Below are positions 12,206 through 24,109 of a DNA stretch of 64,000 bases, piece after piece. This stretch comes from Solen grandis (taxonomy: Eukaryota > Mollusca > Bivalvia > Adapedonta > Solenidae), in NCBI GenBank assembly GCA_021229015.1, contig CM037792.1, positions 37,759,365 to 37,823,364 of the forward strand, in the 5' to 3' direction. The notes below the pieces were generated by a model that saw nothing but the letters and a program-made list of their open reading frames with translations, was not told the origin of the DNA and did not search any database. Every line of letters begins with the position of its first letter. The first letter of the stretch is position 1. The position numbers and the translations under genes are program-made.

Positions 12206-13050
12206 TTGCAAACCCTTTGCGCTGATCAATTTGATTGGGATAGTCAGATGCCAGAGAGTTTAAGATCCAAGTGGGAATACTGGAGAAGTGGTCTCCTGAA
12301 GTTGGCTTCTCTTGAAATTGACAGATGTTTCAAACCAGAAGGTTTTGGCAAGATTGTTACAAGTGAATTGCATCACTTTTCAGATGCAAGTCAAAGTGGT
12401 TATGGTCAGTGTACATATCTGCGCCTTGTTGATGAGAGGCAACAAGTGCATTGTTCTCTAGTTATGATTTGCCCCGTTGAAACCTATAACCGTAACCCGT
12501 TAAGAGTTGACTGCAGCAGTTGTGTCAGTCAAGGTTGGTACATTAATTCATCTGCAAAACGTACAAAGTTGGTATTGGAGGTAAGGTTGCCCTGGGTTAT
12601 ATCAATTATGAAGCCCGCCGTTTTCATGTATATGTAGCCAACAGGGTGCAACAGATTCATGATAGTACCAAACCGTCTCAGTGGAGGTTTGTTGAAACAA
12701 ATGAGAGCCCTGCTGATATCGCCTCCCGCGGTGTATCGGCTGAAGATTTGGTCAAGAGAGGTATTTGGTTCACTGGACCAAACTTTCTTTGGAATGCGGA
12801 ATTGCCTGATTTGAATGAGGAGAGGTCAGAGATTTCGGTTAGTGATCTTGAGTTGAGAAAGGTTCAAACTTTCGATACACAGGCTTCAGTGTCTCAGTGT
12901 GATCTTTGCTCCAACTTCGAATATATTTCAAGTTGGTCCCGTCTGAAAAGTGCTGTAGCTCTTTGTCTGAGGTATATCAAAATTTTGAAATGTAAAGTAA
13001 CAGAAAAAAAGAGGGAGACTAAAAAAACAATCCAAATGTGTTCAGAGTGA
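12206..13050 (+). pseudogene. BEL/Pao RNase H region, copy 1
   Basis: Two overlapping frames encode the RNase H fold: HHFSDASQSGYG with the first catalytic aspartate near 12380, then after a frameshift and a shared stop, WRFVETNESPADIASRGV (about 12680-12740), the hallmark end of the domain, and GIWFTGPNFLW. It would degrade RNA in the RNA:DNA hybrid. Copy 1 has about 43 bases at 13004-13060 that copy 2 lacks. The region is not functional as it stands. Confidence 0.85.
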
Positions 13051-13269
13051 GAAGATAGATTATCCTGTTCTTAGTGTGGAAGATTTAGTTGAAGTAGAAC
13101 ATGTGATTGTCAAAATGTTACAGGCAAAATCGTTCATTTCTGAGATAGAGGTTTTAAAGAGTAAGCAAGAATCTGAAAGTCTAACTTTGCGGTTGCGAAA
13201 TTCATGCTATGAAAGGGGTCTGCTCTTGCTGGTCTAGATCCTTTTCTTGATAAAGATGGCATATTTTGT

Positions 13270-14542
13270 GTAGGTGGGCGATTGAGGCGGTCTCAACTCA
13301 GTTCTTGCGAAATTCATCCAGTTATTCTGCCAAGAAATGGTCATATTTCAGAGTTAGTGATTAGGCATTTTCATGAACATGTAAACCATCAAGGTAGAGG
13401 CATGACGATCAATGAAGTAAGGGCTCATGGGTTTTGGATAATTGGCCTTAGCTCGGCTGTATATAAATTTTATAAGCAAGTGTGTCACATGTCGCCGTTT
13501 CCGCAGTGCTCCTCAAGGTCAGAAAATGTCGTATCTTCCTGTTGATCAGCTTGAATCTGTTCCACCATTTACGTACACAGGTGTTGATTATTTCGGTCCA
13601 TGGATTATCCGTGAAGGACGAAAGGAGGTAAAGCGGTATGGCGTTGTATTTACCTGTTTATGCTGTCGGGCCATCCATCTTGAAATCGCTGCATCCCTAA
13701 GTACAGACTCCTTCATAAATGCCATGCGCAGGTTTTTGTCTATTCGTGGGCCTGTTAGGGAATTAAGATCAGACAGGGGCACCAATTTTGTAGGAGCTGA
13801 AAGAGAATTGGCCAATGCGGTAGCGGAGATGGATAAGCAAAGACTTCACCAGTTTCTTTTGGATCAAGGTTGTGATAATCTCTTGTTCAAGATGAACCCT
13901 CCACATGCTAGCCATATGGGTGGGATATGGGAACGTCAGATACGGTCGGTTAGAAATGTTTTGTCATTGTTGCTGCATCATCATGGTTCACAACTCAATG
14001 TTGAACGTCTACGTACCTTAATGTGTGAAGCTGCGGCTATAGTGAATAGCCGCCCACTGACTACTCAAAACTTGAACGATCCCATGTCTCCCGAACCACT
14101 TACTCCAAACCATCTTCTTACAATGAAGTCAAATATTATTCTTCCTCCTCCTGGTCATTTCCAAAAGGAAGACTTGTATTCTAGAAAATATTGGAGACGT
14201 GTTCAGTACTTGGCAAACCAATTTTGGTCACGATGGCGCAAAGAGTGTTTGCAAAATCTTCAGATTATGAAAAAATGGTCAAGACCTATTCCAAATGGCA
14301 AGGTTGGAGATATTGTTCTTGTAGTTGATGATAGTCTGCCAAGAAGTCAGTGGCAATTGGCTCGTATCACTGAAGTCAGTGTTGGTAAGGATGGTTTTGT
14401 TCGTAGGGTGAAGGTTGCTATAGCAACACGTTTTCTTTATGATAAGGGCAAAAGGCAGGAATCTATCTCTCAACTCGAGAGACCCATTCATACGTTGGTC
14501 TTGGTCTGTGAGACCGAGGGAATCCCCGTCGGGAAGCCATAG
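13270..14542 (+). pseudogene. BEL/Pao integrase and DUF5641 tail, copy 1
   Basis: The zinc-binding HHCC module begins near 13290 (HFHEHVNHQGRG), and one frameshift near 13475 separates it from the CVTC pair. From there a 366-codon frame (13442-14542, no ATG requirement known) is uninterrupted. It holds GVDYFGPW (first D), RSDRGTNFVGA (second D) and GGIWERQ (E) of the DDE core. A DUF5641 tail follows with KYWRRVQYL and RSQWQLARI. It is the best preserved protein of the dimer. Integrase joins element DNA to the host chromosome. The clean frame may simply reflect chance or recent age. Confidence 0.9.
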
Positions 14543-14956
14543 ATATAAATTTGATGAAGAGTGGTGAACGTTAACTTGCATTTTGAGTGTAATTCCACTT
14601 AGTGGAGTAAACATTATTTACCCTGAGACTTAATTTGAAGATTAAGAACCTAGTCATATGTGTTAGAACCTATATGTTCATTTTTGAGTATCATAATGCT
14701 ACCATTGTTTGATTCAGTTTTATATACTCGTATATAGTGTTCTTGTTCATAATTATTCCGTATTAATCTGCAATGCAATTTGTATTATATTAATATCATG
14801 TCCAATTGTGATTTATTGTAGACTTAGATATATATAAGGCTCAGTTTGCTTTATAAAAGTTTTGTGACAGTAAGTGTAGTTTAAAATGTTGCTAATTATC
14901 CAATAGCGAAGGATTATATCTTTTGTGAAAATTATTGACATAATTTTTGGGAGCCA
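14543..14956 (+). other. 3' untranslated part of BEL/Pao copy 1
   Basis: Non-coding stretch before LTR 2. It holds a small hairpin CCACTTAGTGG near 14596 and ends in TTTTTGGGAGCCA, of which GGGAG is the only purine run available as a polypurine tract. Confidence 0.6.
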
Positions 14957-15428
14957 TGTAACTGCGTTAGTAATCCGCTGGTATATTGGTGGGTATTTTC
15001 ACGTGAGTGTGGTTCATACAGAATCACGGTGCTGTTCCCGCCGTTTATTGTCTGCATGTAGACTTTGCGAAAATTCTCTGCGACGATGCGTTTGCGTATT
15101 ATAGGCGCAAGGAGGTATTTTATTTTGTTTATTGCACATTTGAGATATGGTATATTATTATGAATTCATTTATTAGTCTTACACCTGATATTTTGCTTTG
15201 TGAACTTTGTTAACGGTGTCAATGTAAATTGTTCCCCGTACCTTTTTGTATAAGCAAAACTGTATTTGATAGGATTTATGCTCTTTTCATTTTATCTGTA
15301 ATACGTTATTCATTAGGTTTTATCTTATTGTCTTTCAGTTTCTACGTCGACATTGGTAATAAAGTCGTCAGTCTAGAACCCTTGCCTTGCGTATTGCGTA
15401 TAACGTCCCACCTGCGAATACCGTTACA
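14957..15428 (+). repeat. LTR 2 (middle, shared)
   Basis: 472 bases, TG...CA, AATAAA at 15358-15363. It acts as 3' LTR of copy 1 and 5' LTR of copy 2, with no target duplication beside it. Like LTR 3 it lacks the 7-base insertion of LTR 1. Confidence 0.95.
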
Positions 15429-16457
15429 GTAGATACTCCGGTTGAGCTTTGAACTTTGCGATAGAGTGACATCATTGTTGTGATAGAGGGCAGTGCTGCT
15501 ATTTCCAGAGACTTCTATCAATGAAGAAAGCTGATCATGTGCCATTTATAACTAGCTATTTTATTCACGAGTGTCAGCCAACACTATTGATAGCATTTGA
15601 GTTTTACTATAAATTAACTCACATTTTTGAGGGTGTTGGAATAAACAGGTCCACAATGGAGAAATAAATGACCATAAAGCCCATTTTGACTGAAACATGC
15701 AGGACATAGCTGCAGTGTTGCCATCCTACACAGATGTCAAATGAATATGCAAATTGATTGTGATGGACATGTCGTCTTCATGGGAATGGTGGAATTCTCT
15801 CCGCATAAACAGTGACATCTTTCGCTATTATGTAGCATAGATTCCACTTGAACTATATTCTAAGTGTCAGTGTTTCGTAAAGTAGATCATTTGAAAAGAA
15901 CTGAATTTATCTCATTCATTCAACAAATTTGATATAATTAATATCTGTATGTTTAAGTCCCTTTATCATATTTATATTTGTTAACACTAGAATTTTTAGG
16001 ACAAATGTTTAAGGATTAAACATCAAGAGGTCATTTGTGAATTTGTGAACCATTCATCTCAATTACTCATTTCATCAGTGGGTTATTTTGATTTCGGTCA
16101 TGTACCGATTGTATCAACATGTCAGTTTTGTCAGACCATTAACATATTTTTTAATCATTTTTGTTATGATTGACAGGAGACTTGCATACAGACTTAAAGT
16201 TAAGCAAATATCATTCACTTTGTATTGTTCTGTGTTAGGGCAAAAATGTTAGATGTACGAAGCATTTTTATTGATAGCTGTCTGAATTGTTCTTTGTTTT
16301 TTTTATTATTTCTTTTCAACAAAATGTATTAAGTAAACATGAAGGTGGAACATGCTGTACCAGTTTTTGAGCTAAAAGTTAGAGTTTAAGGTTTTTTAAG
16401 TTGGGAAGGTTTTTCTATTTATATGCATGGTATTTATGTACATGTATAACTGTCAAG
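15429..16457 (+). other. 5' leader of BEL/Pao copy 2
   Basis: Almost identical to 8306-9352. Just before gag the two copies differ by a short rearranged patch (about 16385-16425 against 9255-9325). Confidence 0.75.
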
Positions 16458-17480
16458 ATGTCTGATGAAACTTTGCAAGACATACAACCAAAATTGTCTT
16501 CTGTACATAATTTAGCCATTCGCTCTAGTTCTAGTGAGAGAAGGCCAACTGAAAAGGGCCTTTCTTATGAAATAGAAAAATGCAAAAAGTGTTTCAAGTC
16601 AGCTGTTTCAAGATGGCGCAATTGTGTCGCCAGAATTTCGGCATTATTGTCAGACACTACTGATGTCAAATCAATCCGTGAGGGTCGTGCTAAGTTAGAA
16701 AATGCATGCGCAGAGGTTAAAACTATCGTTTCAAGATTAATTGACTTGAACACTTCAGATAATACTGAAATTGAGAATTTTTCTAAGGTTTTTGAGGGCA
16801 TAGAGAATGATTACCAGAATTTAATGTGTAAGATAGGTGATAGAATTTTGGAGTTGCAAACAAATCTTTCAGAATATAGCACAGGGTCTTATACACACTC
16901 TTTTAGGAGTGGGAGGTCAAGAAGGTCTAGATCATCTGTAGCGACAAAGATTTCTGGAGGACGTGCGGAGGTTGCTGCCTGAAAGGCAAGGTTTAAATTT
17001 ATTGATGCTGAAAGTAAGACCAAATTTGAATTGGAAAGGGTTATCACTGAAAGAAAGATTGAAGAAGCTCAGGCTAAGGTAGATGCCCTTCATGACATTT
17101 CGTCAGAGGCAGTCTCTGAGGTTAAAAGTCTTATGGGGATAGATGTACCGGAGGTTATTAAACAGGAATATGTCTAAGAGTATGTACAGAATCAAGTACC
17201 TATACAGTTTGAATCTGTCAGTATCAAAAGCAGCCTACCTCTTATGCAGAATACTCACCTGTTGATGAAGGTCATTTAACTGACACACCATTGAATCCTG
17301 ATGCGGGCGTCTTTTTGCCATCTTAAACTAAGCAAAATTTGGTAAAGTCAGAGTCACCCCCCCCCCTCCCCCCATTAATCCACATGTAAGCTCTTCTACA
17401 GAAAACAGTATTTTAGAATTGACAAAGGCATTGTCAGAGCAGCTTGCTTTGAGTCGCATGCCCCCCCTCCAGAGCCCGGT
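16458..17480 (+). pseudogene. BEL/Pao gag, N-terminal part, copy 2
   Basis: Counterpart of 9353-10375, with the same ATG context and the same TGA (16980-16982). An upstream in-frame extension exists but is leader sequence. It also carries a private TAA near 17174, where copy 1 has CAA, another private TAA near 17324, and a longer broken poly-C run (about 17357-17374). Confidence 0.8.
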
Positions 17481-18097
17481 GTATTTAATGGCGACCCCTT
17501 GAGTTATCCTGGCTAGAAATCTGCCTTTCATATACTTATAGAACAAAAATGTATTCCGCCCTCAGAGAAAATTCATTACTTGCGTAAGTATCTAGGTCAT
17601 GAGGCCCGAGAGGTTGTATCAAACTTTTTTTTGATTGGTACAGAGGATGCTTATCATGAGGCAAAGAAGCTTTTAGATCAACGTTATGGTGATCCATTCA
17701 CTGTGGCTAACGCCTTCAGAGATAAATTGAAAAATGGCCAAAAATACAGTCTCGAGATGGTTTTGGTCTCAGACGTTTTGCTGATTTTTTGAAACAGTGT
17801 CATACAGCAATGGCAAGTGTTGGTGGTCTTTCAGGTTTAAATGATGAACGTGAGAATAGAAAAATGTTGTGCAAGGTACCAGAGTGGGTAAAAAGTAAGT
17901 GGAACAGGGTTTCAGTACAGTGGAAAGAGGAGAAGAATGCTTTCCCGCCTTTTAAAGAATTTATGCAATTCATGGATAGGGAGGCCAGAATAGCTTGTGA
18001 TCTAATCACATCTTTGCAGTCCTTTAGGCTTGATCAAGGATCTTCAAGTTTTGAAAAGACTTCTGATTCAAGAAAGGTGAGAAAAGTTGGGTCATAG
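17481..18097 (+). pseudogene. BEL/Pao gag DUF1759 domain, copy 2
   Basis: Same domain as 10376-10955. The T-run here has eight Ts and keeps NFFLIG in frame. A private two-base loss near 17727 (GATAAATTG against GATAAACTTG) breaks the frame, which resumes at about 17789. The knuckle and protease are missing at exactly the same point as in copy 1. Confidence 0.85.
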
Positions 18098-18149
18098 ATT
18101 CTAGTTTGTGAAGTTGATCATTCGCTGTCAGCGAATGAGAATGAGAATG

Positions 18150-19276
18150 CTAAGGTTGACAATGTGGTAGTTGCCTTTAGGAATAAGGTTAAGGAAGTGT
18201 TCAGTCCTACAGATATTGTTCGAAGGATTAATCTTGAATTCAATGAGCGTAAAAATGCTGATATTAGTCTTTCTGTTGAAGATCGAAGGTTCCTTGAAAT
18301 TGTCGGGACAGGCATAGGGTGGATGGGCGTTACGAAATGCCATTACCACTGAAGGGTGAAGTGCGTTTACCAATTAACAAACCTCTTGCTCTAAGCCGGC
18401 TTAACCATTTAAGGCATCGTCTCGAAGGAGACGAAGAACTTTGTGGTCACTATCGTTCGTTTATGAGAGACATGATTGATAAGGGTTATGCCGAGAAGGT
18501 TCCTTGCGAGAACCTCAAGCGTACAGATGGACAGGTTTGGTATATTCCTCATCATGGCGTTTTCAACCCCAAGAAGCTAGGAAAAATATGGGTCGTGTTT
18601 GACTGTAGTGCACAATTTCAGGGAGAGTCTTTGAATAAGCATCTTTTGCAAGGTCCAGACCTGACAAATACATTGATTGGAGTCCTTCATAGATTTCGCA
18701 AAGAAAGGGTTGCGTTACTATGTGATATTGAACAGATGTTTTTTTCAGTTTCGGGTCAGTCCAGCGTATCGTGATCTTCTGCGTTTCCTTTGGTGGGAAA
18801 ATGACAATTTTGATGTGGAACCAGTCGAGTTTCGCATGTGTGTACATCTGTTCGGCGCAGCCTCATCGCCGGGTTGTGCAAATTATGGCCTTAAACAAAT
18901 CGCAACAGACTATGATTCTGAATTCGGTTCTGAATTGGCAGATTTTGTTCGCCGAAACTTTTATGTGGACGATGGACTGTCATCCAAACTTACAGAGGGG
19001 GAAGCAATGAGTTTGATAGTTTGAAGCAAAGATATGTTAAGTAAAGGTCAATTGAGGTTGCACACGTTTCTCAGTAGTTCTAAATCTCTATTACAACAGC
19101 AGCACCCAAATGAAATTGCAAAGAGTTTCAAGGATGTGGAATTGTTTCTTGACAATATCCCGGTTGAGAGGGCTTTGGGTGTTCAATGGTCAATAGCGTC
19201 AGACAGTTTTCAGTTTAAAATCACTCTCTCTGATCAGCCTCTTACAAGACGTGGAATCTTGTCCACTGTAAACTGA
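18150..19276 (+). pseudogene. BEL/Pao reverse transcriptase, copy 2
   Basis: Same motifs as copy 1, including FYVDDGL near 18960-18980 and an intact SPGCANY. A private extra T near 18740, next to the first catalytic aspartate, shifts the frame. Stops at 19022 and 19274 are shared with copy 1. Confidence 0.9.
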
Positions 19277-19318
19277 TTTGGTTTTATCTCTCCAGTTGTT
19301 TTCGTCGGAAAGCAAATC

Positions 19319-20154
19319 TTGCAAACCCTTTGCGCTGATCAATTTGATTGGGATAGTCAGATGCCAGAGAGTTTAAGATCCAAGTGGGAATACTGGAGAA
19401 GTGGTCTCCTGAAGTTGGCTTCTCTTGAAATTGACAGATGTTTCAAACCAGAAGGTTTTGGCAAGATTGTTACAAGTGAATTGCATCACTTTTCAGATGC
19501 AAGTCAAAGTGGTTATGGTCAGTGTACATATCTGCGCCTTGTTGATGAGAGGCAACAAGTGCATTGTTCTCTAGTTATGATATGCCCCGTTGAAACCTAT
19601 AACCGTAACCCGTTAAGAGTTGACTGCAGCAGTTGTGTCAGTCAAGGTTGGTACATTAATTCATCTGCAAAACGTACAAAGTTGGTATTGGAGGTAAGGT
19701 TGCCCTGGGTTATATCAATTATGAAGCCCGCCGTTTTCATGTATATGTAGCCAACAGGGTGCAACAGATTCATGATAGTACCAAACCGTCTCAGTGGAGG
19801 TTTGTTGAAACAAATGAGAGCCCTGCTGATATCGCCTCCCGCGGTGTATCGGCTGAAGATTTGGTCAAGAGAGGTATTTGGTTCACTGGACCAAACTTTC
19901 TTTGGAATGCGGAATTGCCTGATTTGAATGAGGAGAGGTCAGAGATTTCGGTTAGTGATCTTGAGTTGAGAAAGGTTCAAACTTTCGATACACAGGCTTC
20001 AGTGTCTCAGTGTGATCTTTGCTCCAACTTCGAATATATTTTAAGTTGGTCCCGTCTGAAAAGTGCTGTAGCTCTTTGTCTGAGGTATATCAAAATTTTG
20101 AAATGTAAAGTAACAGAAAAAATGATTATCCTGTTCTTAGTGTGGAAGATTTAG
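19319..20154 (+). pseudogene. BEL/Pao RNase H region, copy 2
   Basis: Almost identical to 12206-13050, with SDASQSGYG and ADIASRGV and the same frameshift between them. It ends in a deletion relative to copy 1 near 20122. Confidence 0.85.
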
Positions 20155-20329
20155 TGGAAGTAGAACATGTGATTGTCAAAATGTTACAGGAAAAATCGTT
20201 CAGTTCTGAGATAGAGGTTTTAAAGAGTAAGCAAGAATCTGAAAGTCTAACTTTGCGGTTGCGAAATTCATGCTATGAAAGGGGTCTGCTCTTGCTGGTC
20301 TAGATCCTTTTCTTGATAAAGATGGCATA

Positions 20330-21614
20330 TTTTGTGTAGGTGGGCGATTGAGGCGGTCTCTACTCAGTTCTTGCGAAATTCATCCAGTTATCCAGTTATT
20401 CTGCCAAGAAATGGTCATATTTCAGAGTTAGTGATTAGGCATTTTCATGAACATGTAAACCATCAAGGTAGAGGCATGACGATCAATGAAGTAAGGGCTC
20501 TTGGGTTTTGGATTATTGGCCTTAGCTTGGCTGTATATAAATTATAAGCAAGTATGTCACATGTCGCCGTTTCCGCAGTGCTCCTCAAGGTCAGAAAATG
20601 TCGGATCTTCCTGTTGATCGGCTTGAATCTGTTCCTCCATTTACCTACACAAGTGTTGATTATTTCGGTCCGTGGATTATCCGTGAAGGACGAAAGGAGG
20701 TTAAGCGGTATGGCGTTGTATTTACCTGTTTATGCTGTCGGGCTATCCATCTTGAAGTCGCTGCATCCCTAAGTACAGACTCCTTTATAAATGCCATGCG
20801 CAGGTTTTTGTCTATTCGTGGGCCTGTTAGGGAATTAAGATCAGACAGGGGCACCAATTTTGTAGGAGCTGAAAGAGAATTGGCCAATGCGGTAGCGGAG
20901 ATGGATAAGCAAAGACTTCACCAATTTCTTTTGGATCAAGGTTGTGATAATCTCTTGTTCAAGATGAACCCTCCACATGCTAGCCATATGGGTGGGATAT
21001 GGGAACGTCAGATACGGTCGGTTAGAAATGTTTTGTCATTGTTGCTGCATCACCATGGTTCACAACTCAATGTTGAACGTCTACGTACCTTAATGTGTGA
21101 AGCTGCGGCTATAGTGAATAGCCGCCCACTGACTACTCAAAACTTGAACGATCCCATGTCTCCCGAACCACTTACTCCAAACCATCTTCTTACAATGAAG
21201 TCAAATATTATTCTTCCTCCTCCTGGTCATTTCCAAAAGGAAGACTTGTATTCTAGAAAATATTGGAGACGTGTTCAGTACTTGGCAAACCAATTTTGGT
21301 CACGATGGCGCAAAGAGTGTTTGCAAAATCTTCAGATTAGTTAAAAATGGACAAGACCTTTTCCAAATGGCAAGGTTGGAGATATTGTTCTTGTAGTTGA
21401 TGATAGTCTGCCAAGAAGTCAGTGGCAATTGGCTCGTATCACTGAAGTCAGTGTTGGTAAGGATGGTTTTGTTCGTAGGGTGAAGGTTGCTATAGCAACA
21501 CGTTTTCTTTATGATAAGGGCAAAAGGCAGGAATCTATCTCTCAACTCGAGAGACCCATTCATACGTTGGTCTTGGTCTGTGAGACCGAGGGAATCCCCG
21601 TCGGGAAGCCATAG
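20330..21614 (+). pseudogene. BEL/Pao integrase and DUF5641 tail, copy 2
   Basis: The zinc module is broken by an 8-base tandem duplication near 20385-20400 (ATCCAGTT twice) and a frameshift near 20545. The catalytic core with all three acidic residues is open from 20598. TAG and TAA at about 21338-21345 cut it off, where copy 1 reads through. The DUF5641 remainder continues in frame to 21614. Confidence 0.9.
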
Positions 21615-21984
21615 ATATAAATTTGATGAAGAGTGGTGAACGTTAACTTGCATTTTGAGTGTAATTCCACTTAGTGGAGTAAACATTATTTACCCTGAGA
21701 CTTAATTTGAAGATTAAGAACCTAGTCATATGTGTTAGAACCTATATGTTCATTTTTGAGTATCATAATGCTACCATTGTTTGATTCAGTTTAATATACT
21801 CGTATATAGTGTTCTTGTTCATAATTATTCCGTATTAATCTGCAATTTGTGTTATATTAATATGATGTCCAATTGTGATTTATTGTAGACTTAGATATAT
21901 ATAAGGCTCAGTTTGCTTTATAAAAGTTTTGTGTATTAGGAGATTATATTTTTGTAAAATTATTGACATAATTTTTGGGAGCCA

Positions 21985-22456
21985 TGTAACTGCGTTAGTA
22001 ATCCGTTGGTATATTGGTGGGTATTTTCACGTGAGTGTGGTTCATACAGAGTCACGGTGCTGTTCCCGCCGTTTATTGTCTGCATGTAGACTTTGCGAAA
22101 ATTCTCTGCGACGATGCGTTTGCGTATTATAGGCGCAAGGAGGTATTTTATTTTGTTTATTGCACATTTGAGATATGGTATATTATTATGAATTCATTTA
22201 TTAGTCTTACAACTGATATTTTGCTTTGTGAACTTTGTGTACGGTGTCAATGTAAATTGTTCCCCGTACCTTTTTGTATAAGCAAAACTGTATTTGATAG
22301 GATTTATGCACTTTTCATTTTATCTGTTACACGTAATTCATTAGGTTTTATCTTATTGTCTTTCAGTTTCTACGTCGACATTGGTAATAAAGTCGTCAGT
22401 CTAGAACCCTTGCCTTGCGTATTGCGTATAACGTCCCACCTGCGAATACCGTTACA
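21985..22456 (+). repeat. LTR 3 (right)
   Basis: 472 bases, TG...CA, AATAAA at 22386-22391. It is followed by CCCAT, close to the CACAT before LTR 1. The 3' untranslated part before it is about 38 bases shorter than in copy 1. Confidence 0.95.
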
Positions 22457-22982
22457 CCCATTGGAAATTCTCGGGTTATCCTTGGCGTGTGAGCTACATA
22501 CGTTAAGATGAAGGACCTATTCCAAATGTGTATGCCTATATCCAGCGTATATAGCCAAAGTAAGCTTAATACGTTATCAACCAACGAATATAACTCATCG
22601 TAGTTGTAAACGTTGTCAACCGACGTATACTGCTCGCGTGTAAGCTATATACAGCATAATCTATAAATGGTGTAACAAACCTGGGACAGAACAATAATTT
22701 TGTACCAAAATAAGCATATTTCCTTTGCCTAAAATAACTTGAAAGCATTGATGTATTTGTATATTTTTGTGTACGTTGTGTGCACGATAGAGTGTCATAA
22801 TTGTGCTATTAGTGTTTCGAAGATAAATGTTTTCAGAAGATGTACAACATCTATGTATATCAGTGTGCTGTATATACAGCATGTTAGCCTCCGTACATTT
22901 AAAACAATAAATTTAGATTTTCTCGTTGATAAGAATCAAAATTTAGAAGTTACATCAACTTAATCAATAGATAGTGATTATA
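22457..22982. other. Right flank of the BEL/Pao array, no gene
   Basis: No coding signal. Two short strings recur elsewhere: 'attctcgggtta' also at about 26,663, and 'atacgttaagatg' also at about 6830. This suggests the insertion site was itself repetitive. Confidence 0.5.
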
Positions 22983-23266
22983 ACAAGAGGGTCATGGTAG
23001 CACTAGGTCGCTCACCTAAGAAGCAAGTATTAGTGGGAGAAAAAGAAACAGCAAATATCTTATGACAGTATGCCCTCTGCCAGCCATAAATCGAGTGAGT
23101 ACTTTAAGACAAGAAGAATTTCCAATAGTCTTTAGTCAATAGTCTTTAATTCTTAGTGTAATTATACCTATTTATCATATATAAATTAAATACTTATACA
23201 CAAACACGCATTATTTGATGCTCATATTTGGAGATATTTTAATTCCACTAATAATTCAATAAAAAC
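22983..23266 (+). repeat. Truncated 5' arm of a GCTCACC-family element
   Basis: Starts AACAAGAGGGTCATGG and GTCGCTCACCTAAG, the usual left end of the family. No matching right end follows; another element begins at 23,267. Confidence 0.55.
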
Positions 23267-23853
23267 AAGGGTTGTCGGAACGACACATATCCCCCCCCCA
23301 TGCTCCCCTACTCCCATCGAGGTCAATGTGACCTTGACCTTTGACCAAGTGACCCCGAAATCAATAGGGGTAATCAACTAGTCATGACCAATCACCCTAT
23401 GACGTTTGAGGATGTTGGCCAAAGCGTTCTCTAGTTATTGATCGTAAATGATTTTCACATGTGACCTTGACCTTTGACCAAGTGACCCCGAAATCAATAG
23501 GTGTTATCTACAAGTCAAGACCAATCGCCCTATGAAGTTTGAGAAATGTGGACCCAAAGTTCTCTAGTTATTAATCGGAAACGATTTTCACATTCGAGGT
23601 AACTGGGACCTTGACCTTTGACCAAGTGACCCCGAAATCAATAGAGGTCATCTACAACTCATGACCAATCACTCTTTGAAGTTTGAGGAATGTGGACCCT
23701 AGCATTCTCCAGTTATCGATTGAAAACGAAGTGGTCTACCGGCGGTCTACCGACCAACCGGCCGACAGACCAACCGACCATCCGACATTTGCAAAACAAC
23801 ATGCCCCCTTTTCTTCGAAGTGTAGGGCGGGGGGGGGGGGCATAAAAAATGAA
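23267..23853 (+). mobile_element. Pearl-like element with tandem core
   Basis: The left end has a small palindrome TGTCGGAACGACA. The core has three units of about 130-150 bases around 'ccttgacctttgaccaagtg' (starting near 23,333, 23,466 and 23,610). A CCGACC/CCAACC-rich tract follows (23,738-23,790). The right end is a C-run/G-run pair closing in GGGGGCATA. Hairpin end, tandem core, tetranucleotide tract and hairpin end is the Pearl architecture known from bivalves. It encodes no protein. Confidence 0.65.
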
Positions 23854-24109
23854 CTATATCCCAGATGTAGACTTTGTGACATTTCATTTGAAATATAAAT
23901 TAGAAACACTTAAGAAGATAATGATGCGGGGAAAGAAGTTGTCTGTTTTTAGTTTAATTGACACTGTCTTCATGTGATTACTGTCAATATGCTTTCATTT
24001 CCTTCTGCATTTTTACGGAAGTACAGACAATCCGTATGTGGTAAACAGGTCTGCCATAATCAAGTTTGGCATAAACATTAAAATGTGAAGAAAAGTGCTT
24101 AGAAATGAA
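23854..24109. other. Non-coding spacer
   Basis: Nothing recognised. Confidence 0.4.

Larger units (their letters stand above)
7827..22456 (+). mobile_element. BEL/Pao LTR retrotransposon, tandem dimer
   Basis: Three near-identical LTRs (7827-8305, 14957-15428, 21985-22456) enclose two internal regions of about 6.65 and 6.56 kb, all in one orientation. The middle LTR serves both copies. Each LTR starts TGTAACTGCG and ends ACCGTTACA (TG...CA). Domain order gag (DUF1759), RT, RNase H, integrase, DUF5641 is that of the BEL/Pao superfamily. Flanking pentamers are CACAT on the left and CCCAT on the right, an imperfect match for a 5-bp target duplication. There is none at the middle LTR. Both copies are inactive: they share stops, frameshifts and loss of the zinc knuckle and protease. 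Unequal exchange between LTRs of one insertion is the simplest origin. Confidence 0.95.
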
